From Anabaena sp. UHCC 0204 (GTDB lineage Bacteria > Cyanobacteriota > Cyanobacteriia > Cyanobacteriales > Nostocaceae): 42,480 nt of DNA. Every line of letters begins with the position of its first letter. Positions within the stretch are counted from its first letter, which is position 1. The stretch covers positions 1 through 42,480 of the forward strand of contig NZ_VIKW01000035.1 of the NCBI RefSeq assembly GCF_009711975.1, read 5' to 3'. Shown here one piece after another: positions 8,706 to 15,588 of the stretch. A program made the position numbers and the translations under genes. The notes below the pieces were generated by a model. The model was given only the letters and a program-made list of their open reading frames with translations, ran no database searches and was not told the origin of the DNA.

Positions 8706-9404
8706 TTAATTAAACTGTTTGATTGCAACAGTTGTCTTCCTAGCTGCTCCGGCAATATGAGGACTGACAATAGGAAAAGAAAGATCAAACTGTTGATAAT
8801 CAATGCTCTCAAAACCGACATTTTCTAAAATTTCCCCAGTTTCACGGTTGGGGTGACAATTATCAAAGATTGTCTTCCAGACTGGTTCAATTCCATCTTG
8901 AATTCTGCGTGTCCAAGTACCGCATTCAGCCGCAACGTGTTCAATAAATAGGAAACGACCATCAGGTTTGAGTACCCGCACGATTTCTTGTAAAGTAGTG
9001 GCAACGTCCGTTACAGAACAAAGGACATGGGTACTGACAACAACATCAATACTGTTATCTTCAACATCTAACTTTTCCGCTGAACCTAACCGTAATTCAA
9101 TATTATCCAAACCGAGGCGTTCAGCTTCTTCCCGGAGATAAGAATGCATGAAAGGATTTGGTTCAATACCAATCCAGTGGATATCAGGGGGATAATAACA
9201 GAGATTTGCCCCTGCCCCCGGTCCAATTTCTAAAACTCGTCCGTCTAAATCTGTAAAGAAAGCCTGTTTGAGTTGTGCCATAGTTTCATAGCTGCTGTCA
9301 CCATGCAACTTGATGGCACTGTTATCTGTGGTATTTGCTTTAGCCATTCCCCAAGCAAACAGACTTTTTAACCAGTCTGGAGTTGTTTGTCTGTCTGATG
9401 TCAT
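8706..9404 (-). CDS. METTL7/TMT1-like class I SAM methyltransferase, candidate thiol/H2S methyltransferase
   Basis: The 232-residue protein has a class I methyltransferase core: VLEIGPGAGANLCYYP (motif I, about 57-72), GIEPNP for the acidic ribose-binding strand, STHVLCSV, and RVLKPDGRFLFIEHVAAE. The combination of EIGxGxGAN-YPP, EPNP, VLCSV, EHVAAE-TW, EPxWxxxFDxC and a terminal PHIxGxA closely matches animal METTL7A/B (TMT1A/B), which methylate H2S and small thiols. That comparison is from memory. In a leftward operon, 28 bp after a rhodanese and 33 bp before a DsrE-like gene, a role in methylating sulfide or thiols is plausible. A quinone or lipid methyltransferase remains the main alternative. 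Confidence 0.8.
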   Translation of the reverse strand: MTSDRQTTPDWLKSLFAWGMAKANTTDNSAIKLHGDSSYETMAQLKQAFFTDLDGRVLEIGPGAGANLCYYPPDIHWIGIEPNPFMHSYLREEAERLGLDNIELRLGSAEKLDVEDNSIDVVVSTHVLCSVTDVATTLQEIVRVLKPDGRFLFIEHVAAECGTWTRRIQDGIEPVWKTIFDNCHPNRETGEILENVGFESIDYQQFDLSFPIVSPHIAGAARKTTVAIKQFN

Positions 9405-9432
9405 GAAAAAACTCCTGGGAAAATCTAAATTA

Positions 9433-9810
9433 TTATTTACCCTCGCAAGTTGCTAGTCCTAATTGTCGCCACTCCATCATTCCACCACTAATATTGAAGA
9501 CTTTGGTAAAACCTGCTTTGACCAAATATTCAGCAGCAATGGGGCTGCGGTGGGAAGTTAAACAAATCACAACAACAGCTTCATCCTTGGGTAAATCCCG
9601 AAACCATTGAGGATAAAGCCAGCGACGAAAACCTGGTATCATCCCTATCAGCAGCCGTGGCAAACTCAGGTTTATTGCCCCTGGGGCGTGAAACATCCCA
9701 TACTCAAAGTTGCTACGGACATCTATCAGTAAGGGAGGTTCAGGTAAGTTAGCAAATTCAGAAGGAGAAATATTAATCACCAATGGTTGAATAGAAGATG
9801 TAGATGCCAT
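9433..9810 (-). CDS. Cytosolic single-domain rhodanese
   Basis: The 125-residue protein lacks a signal peptide and is nearly all rhodanese domain: LLIDVRSNFEYGMFHAPGAI near residues 27-46 and the active-site loop CLTSHRSP with Cys83. GLIGMIPGF-like hydrophobic sequence in the middle (about 54-70) may form a lid. It would transfer sulfane sulfur, for example from SQR-generated persulfide. It is 31 bp downstream of the Rieske gene and 28 bp upstream of the methyltransferase gene, so a single transcript is likely. With the exported rhodanese at 7619-8107 the locus encodes sulfurtransferases for two compartments. Confidence 0.88.
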   Translation of the reverse strand: MASTSSIQPLVINISPSEFANLPEPPLLIDVRSNFEYGMFHAPGAINLSLPRLLIGMIPGFRRWLYPQWFRDLPKDEAVVVICLTSHRSPIAAEYLVKAGFTKVFNISGGMMEWRQLGLATCEGK

Positions 9811-9841
9811 ATTAATTGCAACCTGTTATAAAATTAAGTTA

Positions 9842-10375
9842 CTAAACCCACCAAGGTTTTTCACCAGTCCGGGGGTCTATTTCTGTCCAGGGAGAAATGC
9901 GGATATACTCACCTTCCAAGTTAACGCCAACAAGCTTGAGAGGAAGAGGTGCAGGACCACGTATTACTTTGCCATCAGGATCATAGCGAGAACCATGACA
10001 GGGACATTGAAATTGGCTGTCATTGGGATTCCAAGGAAATGTACAACCCAAATGGGTACAGATATCAACAATTCCCCAAGGGTGCAGAGTCCCATCTGAT
10101 TGGATTGTGAGGTAAGTAGGTTCTGCTGCTAAACCTGCAACTAAGGCACGAGTGCCAACGGGTTCAGCTAAAATCTGGCTAGAAGGAATGAGATTTCCAT
10201 GAATATCCTTGGCGAGGACAGAACCATCTTCACCCACTTCTGTGGGGGCAACAAAGAATTTAGCCGCAGGATAAAGTAAGCTGCTGGCTGTAGTGGCGAC
10301 AACTGCACCTGTAAGAAAGTTGAGTAATTGTCGTCTCGACATTGAGGGGCTTTCTAAAGGAAGACTCTCTGACAT
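9842..10375 (-). CDS. petC: Rieske iron-sulfur protein, divergent PetC paralogue
   Basis: The 177-residue protein has a Tat-like SRRQLLNF motif, one membrane helix (about 21-42) and a Rieske domain. The [2Fe-2S] ligands Cys106-His108 (CTHLGC) and Cys124-His127 (CPCH) and the disulfide pair Cys111/Cys126 are present, and the C-terminus GEKPWWV is typical of cytochrome b6f PetC. It would carry electrons from plastoquinol to the lumenal acceptors. Compared with remembered main PetC1 sequences, the glycine-rich hinge after the helix is replaced by TEVGEDGSVL. Position as first gene of a sulfur operon divergent from sqr argues for a specialised isoform used under sulfide or low oxygen. Confidence 0.9.
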   Translation of the reverse strand: MSESLPLESPSMSRRQLLNFLTGAVVATTASSLLYPAAKFFVAPTEVGEDGSVLAKDIHGNLIPSSQILAEPVGTRALVAGLAAEPTYLTIQSDGTLHPWGIVDICTHLGCTFPWNPNDSQFQCPCHGSRYDPDGKVIRGPAPLPLKLVGVNLEGEYIRISPWTEIDPRTGEKPWWV

Positions 10376-10696
10376 AAATTTACACTAAGTATTGAGTGCG
10401 TTGGTTAATATTTTGATTGAGTAACCATTGTTTACATTTTCATTATACTACTATTTCGTTATATAATCATTAATCCAAATAAATATTTTTTCTTTAACCG
10501 TGATGGGTATAAATACACTCACGCTATCTGGGGCGATCGCTTTTGGAAATTCCTTGAACTAAAAACATGATTGTCTTACTATCTAGTTAAGTAGTGTCAT
10601 GGCGAATTTCTAAAAAAGCGTAGGAATAGAAAGCAGTTTTGTCTTGGCACTTTTCCATCGTTTCTGCGCCAATTTGTAGCAATCGGAGCATTTAAC
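10376..10696. promoter_or_regulatory. Divergent control region between the Rieske operon and sqr
   Basis: For sqr (+), TTGAAC (10554-10559) and TACTAT (10577-10582) with a 17-bp spacer form a good sigma70-type promoter, and GGAG (10685-10688) is an RBS 8 bp before the ATG. Overlapping the -10, ACTATCTAGTTAAGTAG (10578-10594) matches 14 of 17 positions of a sequence in the downstream psbA promoter. For the Rieske operon (-), TATAAT is read at 10447-10442; a weaker 12/17 match to the same motif lies at 10451-10467 on the minus strand. A HIP1 site is at about 10531. Confidence 0.55.
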
Positions 10697-11998
10697 ATGG
10701 TTCACGTTGTCATACTGGGTGCAGGAATAGGAGGTTTACCAACAGCTTACGAACTGCGGCATTTGTTGCCAAAATGTCATCGCATCACACTTATTTCTGA
10801 CCACCCAAAATTTACTTTTATTCCGTCCCTACCCTGGGTAGCCTTCGATTTAACCCCACTCGAAAATATTCAATTAGATATAGAAAATTTGCTTTTAGGA
10901 CGAGGTATTGATTGGATAGAAGGAAAAGTTACAGCCCTTGATCCTCAAGCACAAACCCTAAATATTGCCGGAAAAACCATTAATTACGACTACGCGGTAA
11001 TTGCGACGGGGGCATCCTTAGCACTGGATGCCGTACCGGGATTAGGTCCAGAGCAAGGTTATACCCAATCTGTATGTAATCCCCATCACGCTTTATTGGC
11101 GCGGGAAGCTTGGCAAAAGTTTCTGGATCATCCAGGACCCCTAGTAGTGGGAGCAGTTCCCGGAGTCAGTTGTTTTGGTCCGCTGTATGAGTTTGCTTTA
11201 CTGGCAGATTATGTTTTGCGACAACGGGGTTTGCGTGATCAAGTACCCATTACTCTAGTTACACCAGAACCTTATGCAGGTCATTTAGGGATTGGCGGAA
11301 TGGCAAACTCTTCCGAGTTGGTGACTCAACTGCTACAGCAACGAGATATTGAATTAATTGAAAATACGGAAATTACTGGGATTAATCCGGAAAAGATGAC
11401 CTTAGCAGATGGTCGTATTTTACCTTTTCAATACTCAATGGTATTGCCACCTTTTCAAGGAGCAGAATTTTTGCAGTTAGCAAAGGGATTAACTGATGAG
11501 AAGGGGTTTGTGCCAATTTTACCGACATATCAACATCCAGACTTTCCCTCAATTTATAGTTTGGGTGTGGTGGTACAGTTAACTCTTCCAGAACAGACAT
11601 CTATCCCAATTGGTGTACCGAAAACTGGACAAATGACAGAAGCTATGGGAATGGCTGTTGCTCATAATATTGCTAGGGAATTGGGAGTGATCAAAACAGC
11701 AGCAGTAACACCAACCCTAGAAGCAATTTGTATGGCAGATTTTGGCGATACGGGGATTATTTTTATTGCTGCTCCGGTATTACCTGATTGCGTAACGGGA
11801 AAACGCCGGAGTTCTGTCGCTAAAAGAGGTTTTTGGGTGAGTTGGATGAAGGTAGCTTTTGAGAAATTTTTCTTAATGAAGATGCGGTTGGGGATGTCTG
11901 TTCCCTGGTTTGAGCGTTGGGGTTTACGGATTTTGGGTTTATCTTTAGTCGCACCAATTCCAGATTCACAATTACCGACAACTGCCAGTAAGAATTAG
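10697..11998 (+). CDS. sqr: Sulfide:quinone oxidoreductase
   Basis: SQR is a membrane-bound flavoprotein that oxidises H2S to sulfane sulfur and reduces plastoquinone. The 433-residue protein has an N-terminal FAD dinucleotide fold (VVILGAGIGGLPTAYEL), a second ATGAS flavin motif near 103-107, and all three cysteines of the catalytic type: Cys127 (SVCNPHHA), Cys159 (GVSCFGPLYEF) and Cys345 (EAICMADFGDTG). The C-terminal stretch about 378-415 is amphipathic, with FEKFFLMKMRLGMS as in membrane-attached SQRs. The SQR subtype cannot be assigned without alignment. It has its own promoter and RBS, diverges from the Rieske operon and is followed by a D1' psbA gene, implying joint function under sulfide. 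Confidence 0.9.
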   Translation: MVHVVILGAGIGGLPTAYELRHLLPKCHRITLISDHPKFTFIPSLPWVAFDLTPLENIQLDIENLLLGRGIDWIEGKVTALDPQAQTLNIAGKTINYDYAVIATGASLALDAVPGLGPEQGYTQSVCNPHHALLAREAWQKFLDHPGPLVVGAVPGVSCFGPLYEFALLADYVLRQRGLRDQVPITLVTPEPYAGHLGIGGMANSSELVTQLLQQRDIELIENTEITGINPEKMTLADGRILPFQYSMVLPPFQGAEFLQLAKGLTDEKGFVPILPTYQHPDFPSIYSLGVVVQLTLPEQTSIPIGVPKTGQMTEAMGMAVAHNIARELGVIKTAAVTPTLEAICMADFGDTGIIFIAAPVLPDCVTGKRRSSVAKRGFWVSWMKVAFEKFFLMKMRLGMSVPWFERWGLRILGLSLVAPIPDSQLPTTASKN

Positions 11999-12080
11999 CA
12001 CAAAAATTAACTTATATACCCAAGAACTCACTTTAGCATTTTGGCGATCGCTAAAATTAAATCCTTTTTTTTCAGGAGTC

Positions 12081-12149
12081 ATGAAACTGGAAATCCAGTC
12101 ACACCAAGGTTGTCCTCACTGTCAGAAAAATAATTACAAAATAATATGA
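12081..12149 (+). CDS. Possible 22-residue CxxC micropeptide
   Basis: A short ORF between sqr and psbA starts with ATG and is preceded by AGGAG two bases upstream (closer than ideal). It encodes 22 residues including HQGCPHCQK, a thioredoxin/glutaredoxin-like CPHC motif. It ends 8 bp before the psbA -35 element. It could be a real redox or metal-binding peptide, the remnant of a glutaredoxin-like gene, or chance. Confidence 0.25.
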   Translation: MKLEIQSHQGCPHCQKNNYKII

Positions 12150-12157
12150 GAATTTAC

Positions 12158-12189
12158 TTGACAGAATATATAACTATATAGTTAAATAA
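12158..12189 (+). promoter_or_regulatory. psbA (D1') promoter with embedded palindrome
   Basis: TTGACA (12158-12163) is a perfect -35. TTAAAT (12182-12187, 18-bp spacer) is the best -10 match. Between and overlapping them lies the perfect 12-bp palindrome AACTATATAGTT (12172-12183), a natural operator position. The ATG follows about 55 bp later with only weak Shine-Dalgarno similarity. Confidence 0.55.
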
Positions 12190-12241
12190 AGGAATAAGGT
12201 TAACTTGCCTTGAACAACGATTAACCTCGGAATTAAAAATT

Positions 12242-13324
12242 ATGGCTATTTCTCTGCAACAACGCCAAAGTAACAATCTTTGGGATAACTTCTGCAATTG
12301 GATTACCAGCACTAACAACCGGATGTACATTGGTTGGTTTGGTGTACTAATGATTCCTACACTTTTAACAGCAATTATTTGTTTCACCATCGCTTTTATT
12401 GCCGCACCACCTGTAGATATAGATGGTATTCGTGAACCTGTGAGTGGTTCTTTACTCTATGGCAATAACATCATTTCTGCTGCGGTTGTGCCTAGTTCCA
12501 ATGCTATTGGTTTACACTTTTATCCCATTTGGGAAGCCGCTACTTTAGATGAGTGGCTATATAATGGTGGTCCTTACCAATTAATTATTTTCCACTTCCT
12601 GATAGGTATTTTCTGCTATATGGGTCGTCAGTGGGAATTATCCTACCGCTTAGGGATGCGTCCTTGGATTGCGATCGCCTACAGCGCACCTGTTTCTGCT
12701 GCCACTGCGGTACTATTAGTCTACTCTGTCGGTCAAGGTTCTTTCTCCGACGGGCTACCTTTAGGGATTAGTGGTACTTTCAACTTCATGATTGTACTGC
12801 AAGCAGAACACAACGTTCTCATGCACCCATTCCATATGTTGGGAGTAGCTGGTGTCTTTGGTGGTGCTTTATTTTCTGCTATGCACGGTTCTCTCGTCAC
12901 TTCGTCTTTAATTCGAGAAACCACTGAAATTGAATCCCAAAACCACGGTTACAAATTCGGTCAAGAAGAAGAAACCTATAATATTGTTGCGGCTCACGGT
13001 TATTTCGGTAGATTAATCTTTCAATACGCATCTTTTAACAATAGTCGCGCTTTACACTTCCTTTTAGGTGCTTGGCCAGTAATTGGTATCTGGTTTGCAG
13101 CTTTGGGTGTATCCTCTTTTGCTTTTAACCTCAACGGTTTGAATTTTAATAATTCTGTTCTTGATGCTCAAGGTCATGTAATTAATACTTGGGCTGATGT
13201 AATAAATCGCGCTAACTTGGGAATTGAAACAATGCACGAACGCAACGTTCACAACTTCCCCTTAGATTTAGCTTCTGGGGATATTCAACCCATAGCTTTA
13301 GCTGCTCCTGCTATTAACGGTTAA
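12242..13324 (+). CDS. psbA: Photosystem II D1 protein, low-oxygen D1' variant
   Basis: The 360-residue protein is a complete D1. Mn4CaO5 ligands Asp170, Glu189, His332, Glu333, His337, Asp342 and Ala344, TyrZ Tyr161 with His190, P680 ligand His198, iron ligands His215 and His272, and QB residue Ser264 are all present. A 16-residue tail follows Ala344 for CtpA processing. It carries Ala80, Leu158 and Ala286 in place of Gly, Phe and Thr, the signature of D1' made under microaerobic conditions. Ser162 beside TyrZ and Ala144 also differ from standard D1; residue 130 is Gln. It should be oxygen-evolving but tuned. Placement after sqr links it to sulfide or anoxia. Confidence 0.96.
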   Translation: MAISLQQRQSNNLWDNFCNWITSTNNRMYIGWFGVLMIPTLLTAIICFTIAFIAAPPVDIDGIREPVSGSLLYGNNIISAAVVPSSNAIGLHFYPIWEAATLDEWLYNGGPYQLIIFHFLIGIFCYMGRQWELSYRLGMRPWIAIAYSAPVSAATAVLLVYSVGQGSFSDGLPLGISGTFNFMIVLQAEHNVLMHPFHMLGVAGVFGGALFSAMHGSLVTSSLIRETTEIESQNHGYKFGQEEETYNIVAAHGYFGRLIFQYASFNNSRALHFLLGAWPVIGIWFAALGVSSFAFNLNGLNFNNSVLDAQGHVINTWADVINRANLGIETMHERNVHNFPLDLASGDIQPIALAAPAING

Positions 13325-13329
13325 TTAAC

Positions 13330-13420
13330 AGGACTTACGCACAAGTCACGAAGAAACGAACCACGAAGGAACGAAGAACACGAAGAAAAGAGGGTTTCAG
13401 AGATATTTTGCGTAAGTCCT
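13330..13420. repeat. 91-bp MITE-like element with 12-bp terminal inverted repeats
   Basis: AGGACTTACGCA (13330-13341) and TGCGTAAGTCCT (13409-13420) are perfect inverted ends. The interior holds direct ACGAAGAA/ACCACGAAGGA repeats. Similar TAATTAA-type sequence occurs on both sides. It lies 5 bp after the psbA stop and before its terminator, so it would be transcribed in the psbA 3' UTR. Confidence 0.7.
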
Positions 13421-13463
13421 AATTAATTCTGAATTCATTTCTCCTACCCTCAAAAACAGTCTC

Positions 13464-13502
13464 AGCAACCCAAGTTAAAAATGCTTCGGGTTGCTTCTTT
13501 TT
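13464..13502 (+). terminator. Rho-independent terminator of psbA
   Basis: AGCAACCC (13464-13471) pairs with GGGTTGCT (13488-13495), followed by TCTTTTTT. It is about 140 bp past the psbA stop, beyond the inserted repeat. Confidence 0.8.
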
Positions 13503-13568
13503 GATAATTGACAATTGACAACGCTTAATCAAGTGAAAACCTCGATAAATCAAGGACACTTCCTCGGT

Positions 13569-13595
13569 GACTGGGCGCAAGCCCTGCGCCCCTAC
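13569..13595. repeat. 27-bp GC-rich hairpin repeat, copy 1
   Basis: GACTGGGCGCA(A)GCCCTGCGCCCCTAC occurs here and again at 39777-39803 with one difference (G for the bracketed A). GGGCGCA and TGCGCCC can pair. It is a dispersed repeat. Confidence 0.7.
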
Positions 13596-14157
13596 CTTCT
13601 CCTAGCCCTGACAAAAAGACTTTTCCACAAACCCTAATTATTGCAATATATTAATGAATTTCAAGTTTAGTAAATATACAACACAGATGAAAAAACTCAT
13701 GCTAGATTAAGGGCATGGTACAAAAAGGTTAAAAGTTCAACCTTAAATCAAAACTTTCTCATTAGAGTTTGTACCTCCGGCTCTAGTGTATTGGCAATCA
13801 ATGTTAGGTTTTTGCTTCCTGTTAAAGTGTTTTCGCCTGAATCTCACCAAGTTGTTATTGGAGGTGTTGAAATTAACAGCCAGAAGTGCCTGCCGTTTGG
13901 AAATTGGGAAGCGCAATTTAGATCGGATTTATATTGATTGCCTGTCAAGTTCACCTTAGTTTGGATTTTCTAGTTTTTGCTGAATTACAATCTAATCAAG
14001 AAACCGCTGTAAGCTGCTGATGTATCCTTCGTAGCTTGTGGCGGTTTCTGCTATGGATACGAAAACCCAAAAAATATGTTTTTTCATGAATCAAAAACAT
14101 ATATTCTCCGTCAATAGATATATCAGTTATCTACCTGTCTCCAGCGGGGATTATATT
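13596..14157. other. Intergenic region upstream of the COP23-domain gene
   Basis: No convincing gene. An open frame enters the COP23 gene from 14038 but its added 40 residues are hydrophilic and precede the signal peptide, so they are taken as untranslated. The region between 13630 and 13990 is AT-rich with no recognised element; the hairpin at 13999-14049 is listed separately. Confidence 0.4.
13999..14049 (+). promoter_or_regulatory. Long interrupted hairpin in the likely 5' leader of the COP23 gene
   Basis: AGAAACCGC (13999-14007) pairs with GCGGTTTCT (14041-14049), and inside it AAGCT (14011-14015) with AGCTT (14033-14037). No T-run follows, so a simple terminator is unlikely. It ends about 108 bp before the chosen ATG and could be a leader structure, a small RNA part or a protein-binding site. 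Confidence 0.45.
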
Positions 14158-14919
14158 ATGTCATTACAATCGCTTCGGTTTTTATTGTTGAGTAGTCTTG
14201 GTTGTTCTTTATTTTTTGGTAATGCTGTAGCTGTTGCTCAAGTTGTTGTTCCTACAGTCCCATCTGGTTCATCAACTCCAGTTCCAACTGGTTCATCAAC
14301 CAATATACCAACTTCTACTCCAGTAGACAGTAGTACAAGATTTAGTTGTCAATTCTACAATGGGCTACATACAGTCATGTATCAGCCCCAAAGTCAACCA
14401 GGACAGTATTTTGCTTGGGCTGCACCTCAAAATTTAGGAGGGGGTTGGGATGCTCAAAAACGTTGTCAAGCGATCGCCAGCCGCTTAGAATTATATCGCC
14501 CCGATGGTTTACAAGAACTACAAATAGCTGTAGAAAACAACGAAAATATTATTTGTGTCACTACTGAAGCCCAACCCAGTTGTCGAATTGTCTTAACAGT
14601 ACCTCGCGGCAAAGATCCCTATGCTATTCGTAATAGTGTATTTCAAAACCTAGCTACCGCTGATAGTGGACAACAAACTATTGCCGTTAATACTTACGCT
14701 AATCGTAACAGAAGTAATGGAGATAGCTTATACAATTTAGGAAGAACGCTTCTAGGTGGTAATAATCAAGTTAATTCTTCTAAAAACGGTATTAATTTGA
14801 AACCATATCTTGATCCCAGAGATGGTGGAACTGGCAGCAATTTGACAAATGGAGTAGGAATTGGACGCAATACCCAACCCAAATCTCCTGTTCGTCTAAA
14901 TCCTGGTAGATTTCGTTGA
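14158..14919 (+). CDS. COP23-domain secreted protein
   Basis: With the ATG at 14158 the 253-residue protein begins with a classic signal peptide (MSLQSLRFLLLSSLG, cleavage likely near AVAVAQ). A Pro/Ser/Thr linker (about 29-58) follows, then a domain with FSCQFYNGLHTVMY, WDAQKRCQAIASRLE, IICVTT and PSCRIVLTVP. The four cysteines and this order match the cyanobacterial COP23 family, named after a circadian-oscillating membrane protein of unknown function. The C-terminal ~70 residues are Asn/Gly-rich and low in complexity. The family fit is good; no biochemical role can be given. It stands alone with a long structured leader. Confidence 0.75.
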   Translation: MSLQSLRFLLLSSLGCSLFFGNAVAVAQVVVPTVPSGSSTPVPTGSSTNIPTSTPVDSSTRFSCQFYNGLHTVMYQPQSQPGQYFAWAAPQNLGGGWDAQKRCQAIASRLELYRPDGLQELQIAVENNENIICVTTEAQPSCRIVLTVPRGKDPYAIRNSVFQNLATADSGQQTIAVNTYANRNRSNGDSLYNLGRTLLGGNNQVNSSKNGINLKPYLDPRDGGTGSNLTNGVGIGRNTQPKSPVRLNPGRFR

Positions 14920-15588
14920 TTAAGCTGATTTTAGGAGTTAGGGGATTAAGAGAATAAGTCCAGAAATTGTCTTTTTTCCTTTTTCTGATCGCGTAGCGTC
15001 ATAGAAGCTATGCTGCTAACTCCTCAACTCGGCTGTATTTTTGTGACTATATTTACTTTTTTAGGGAAATTAAATTTACCCTTGATATAATTTTTGTCCT
15101 GTATTTAGCTATTAGGTGTTGTAAATATTTCTCAGGTTAGATTGACTTTTCCAGATCAGTTATTACATCAATAATATGCAATAACCTCAGTTTTTGGTTA
15201 TCTATTTCCTGGTGGTAATTCGTAATTCCGCCCGATTTCCTGTGATCTATTCCCTCACAAGTAACTTAGCTGATGGATAAATATGCAATAGTTAAGCTTG
15301 ATAAAGCTTTTCAGATTAATAGTAAGTTTGATATTACAAAATTAGCAATTCATGGTATTTTGGTACGATAATATCCAAAATACCGACACACTCACTACTT
15401 ACAGCTATTTTCAGGGAAATGAACCACATCTTGATTTCTGCATTAAATATGAGAAACCGTGTAATTCCCAGGATATTTACAAAATCAGGGTTTTGGACAA
15501 ACCGTGAACTCACCTCAGATAAGTAACCTTAACCAAAAGATAACTTGGCTAAAATCTGAGTCTACTATTTTATAGAAAGAAGTTAACA
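14920..15588. other. Long intergenic region before the secretion operon
   Basis: No gene seen in 669 bp. It contains a GATCGCGTAGCGTCATAGAAGC-type cyanobacterial repeat fragment near 14988 and the inverted repeat at 15354-15384. The remainder is AT-rich with no recognised element. Confidence 0.4.
15354..15384. promoter_or_regulatory. Perfect 10-bp inverted repeat upstream of the secretion operon
   Basis: GGTATTTTGG (15354-15363) and CCAAAATACC (15375-15384) with an 11-bp spacer. No T-run follows on either strand, so an operator is more likely than a terminator. It is about 205 bp upstream of the parvulin gene. Confidence 0.45.

Noticed and set aside
10376-10696. Possible short gene between the Rieske gene and sqr
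   Set aside because: No frame of useful length with a start and RBS; the region is adequately explained as a divergent promoter.
14038-14157. Upstream 40-residue extension of the COP23 gene
   Set aside because: It would place hydrophilic sequence before a clear signal peptide and starts inside a hairpin.
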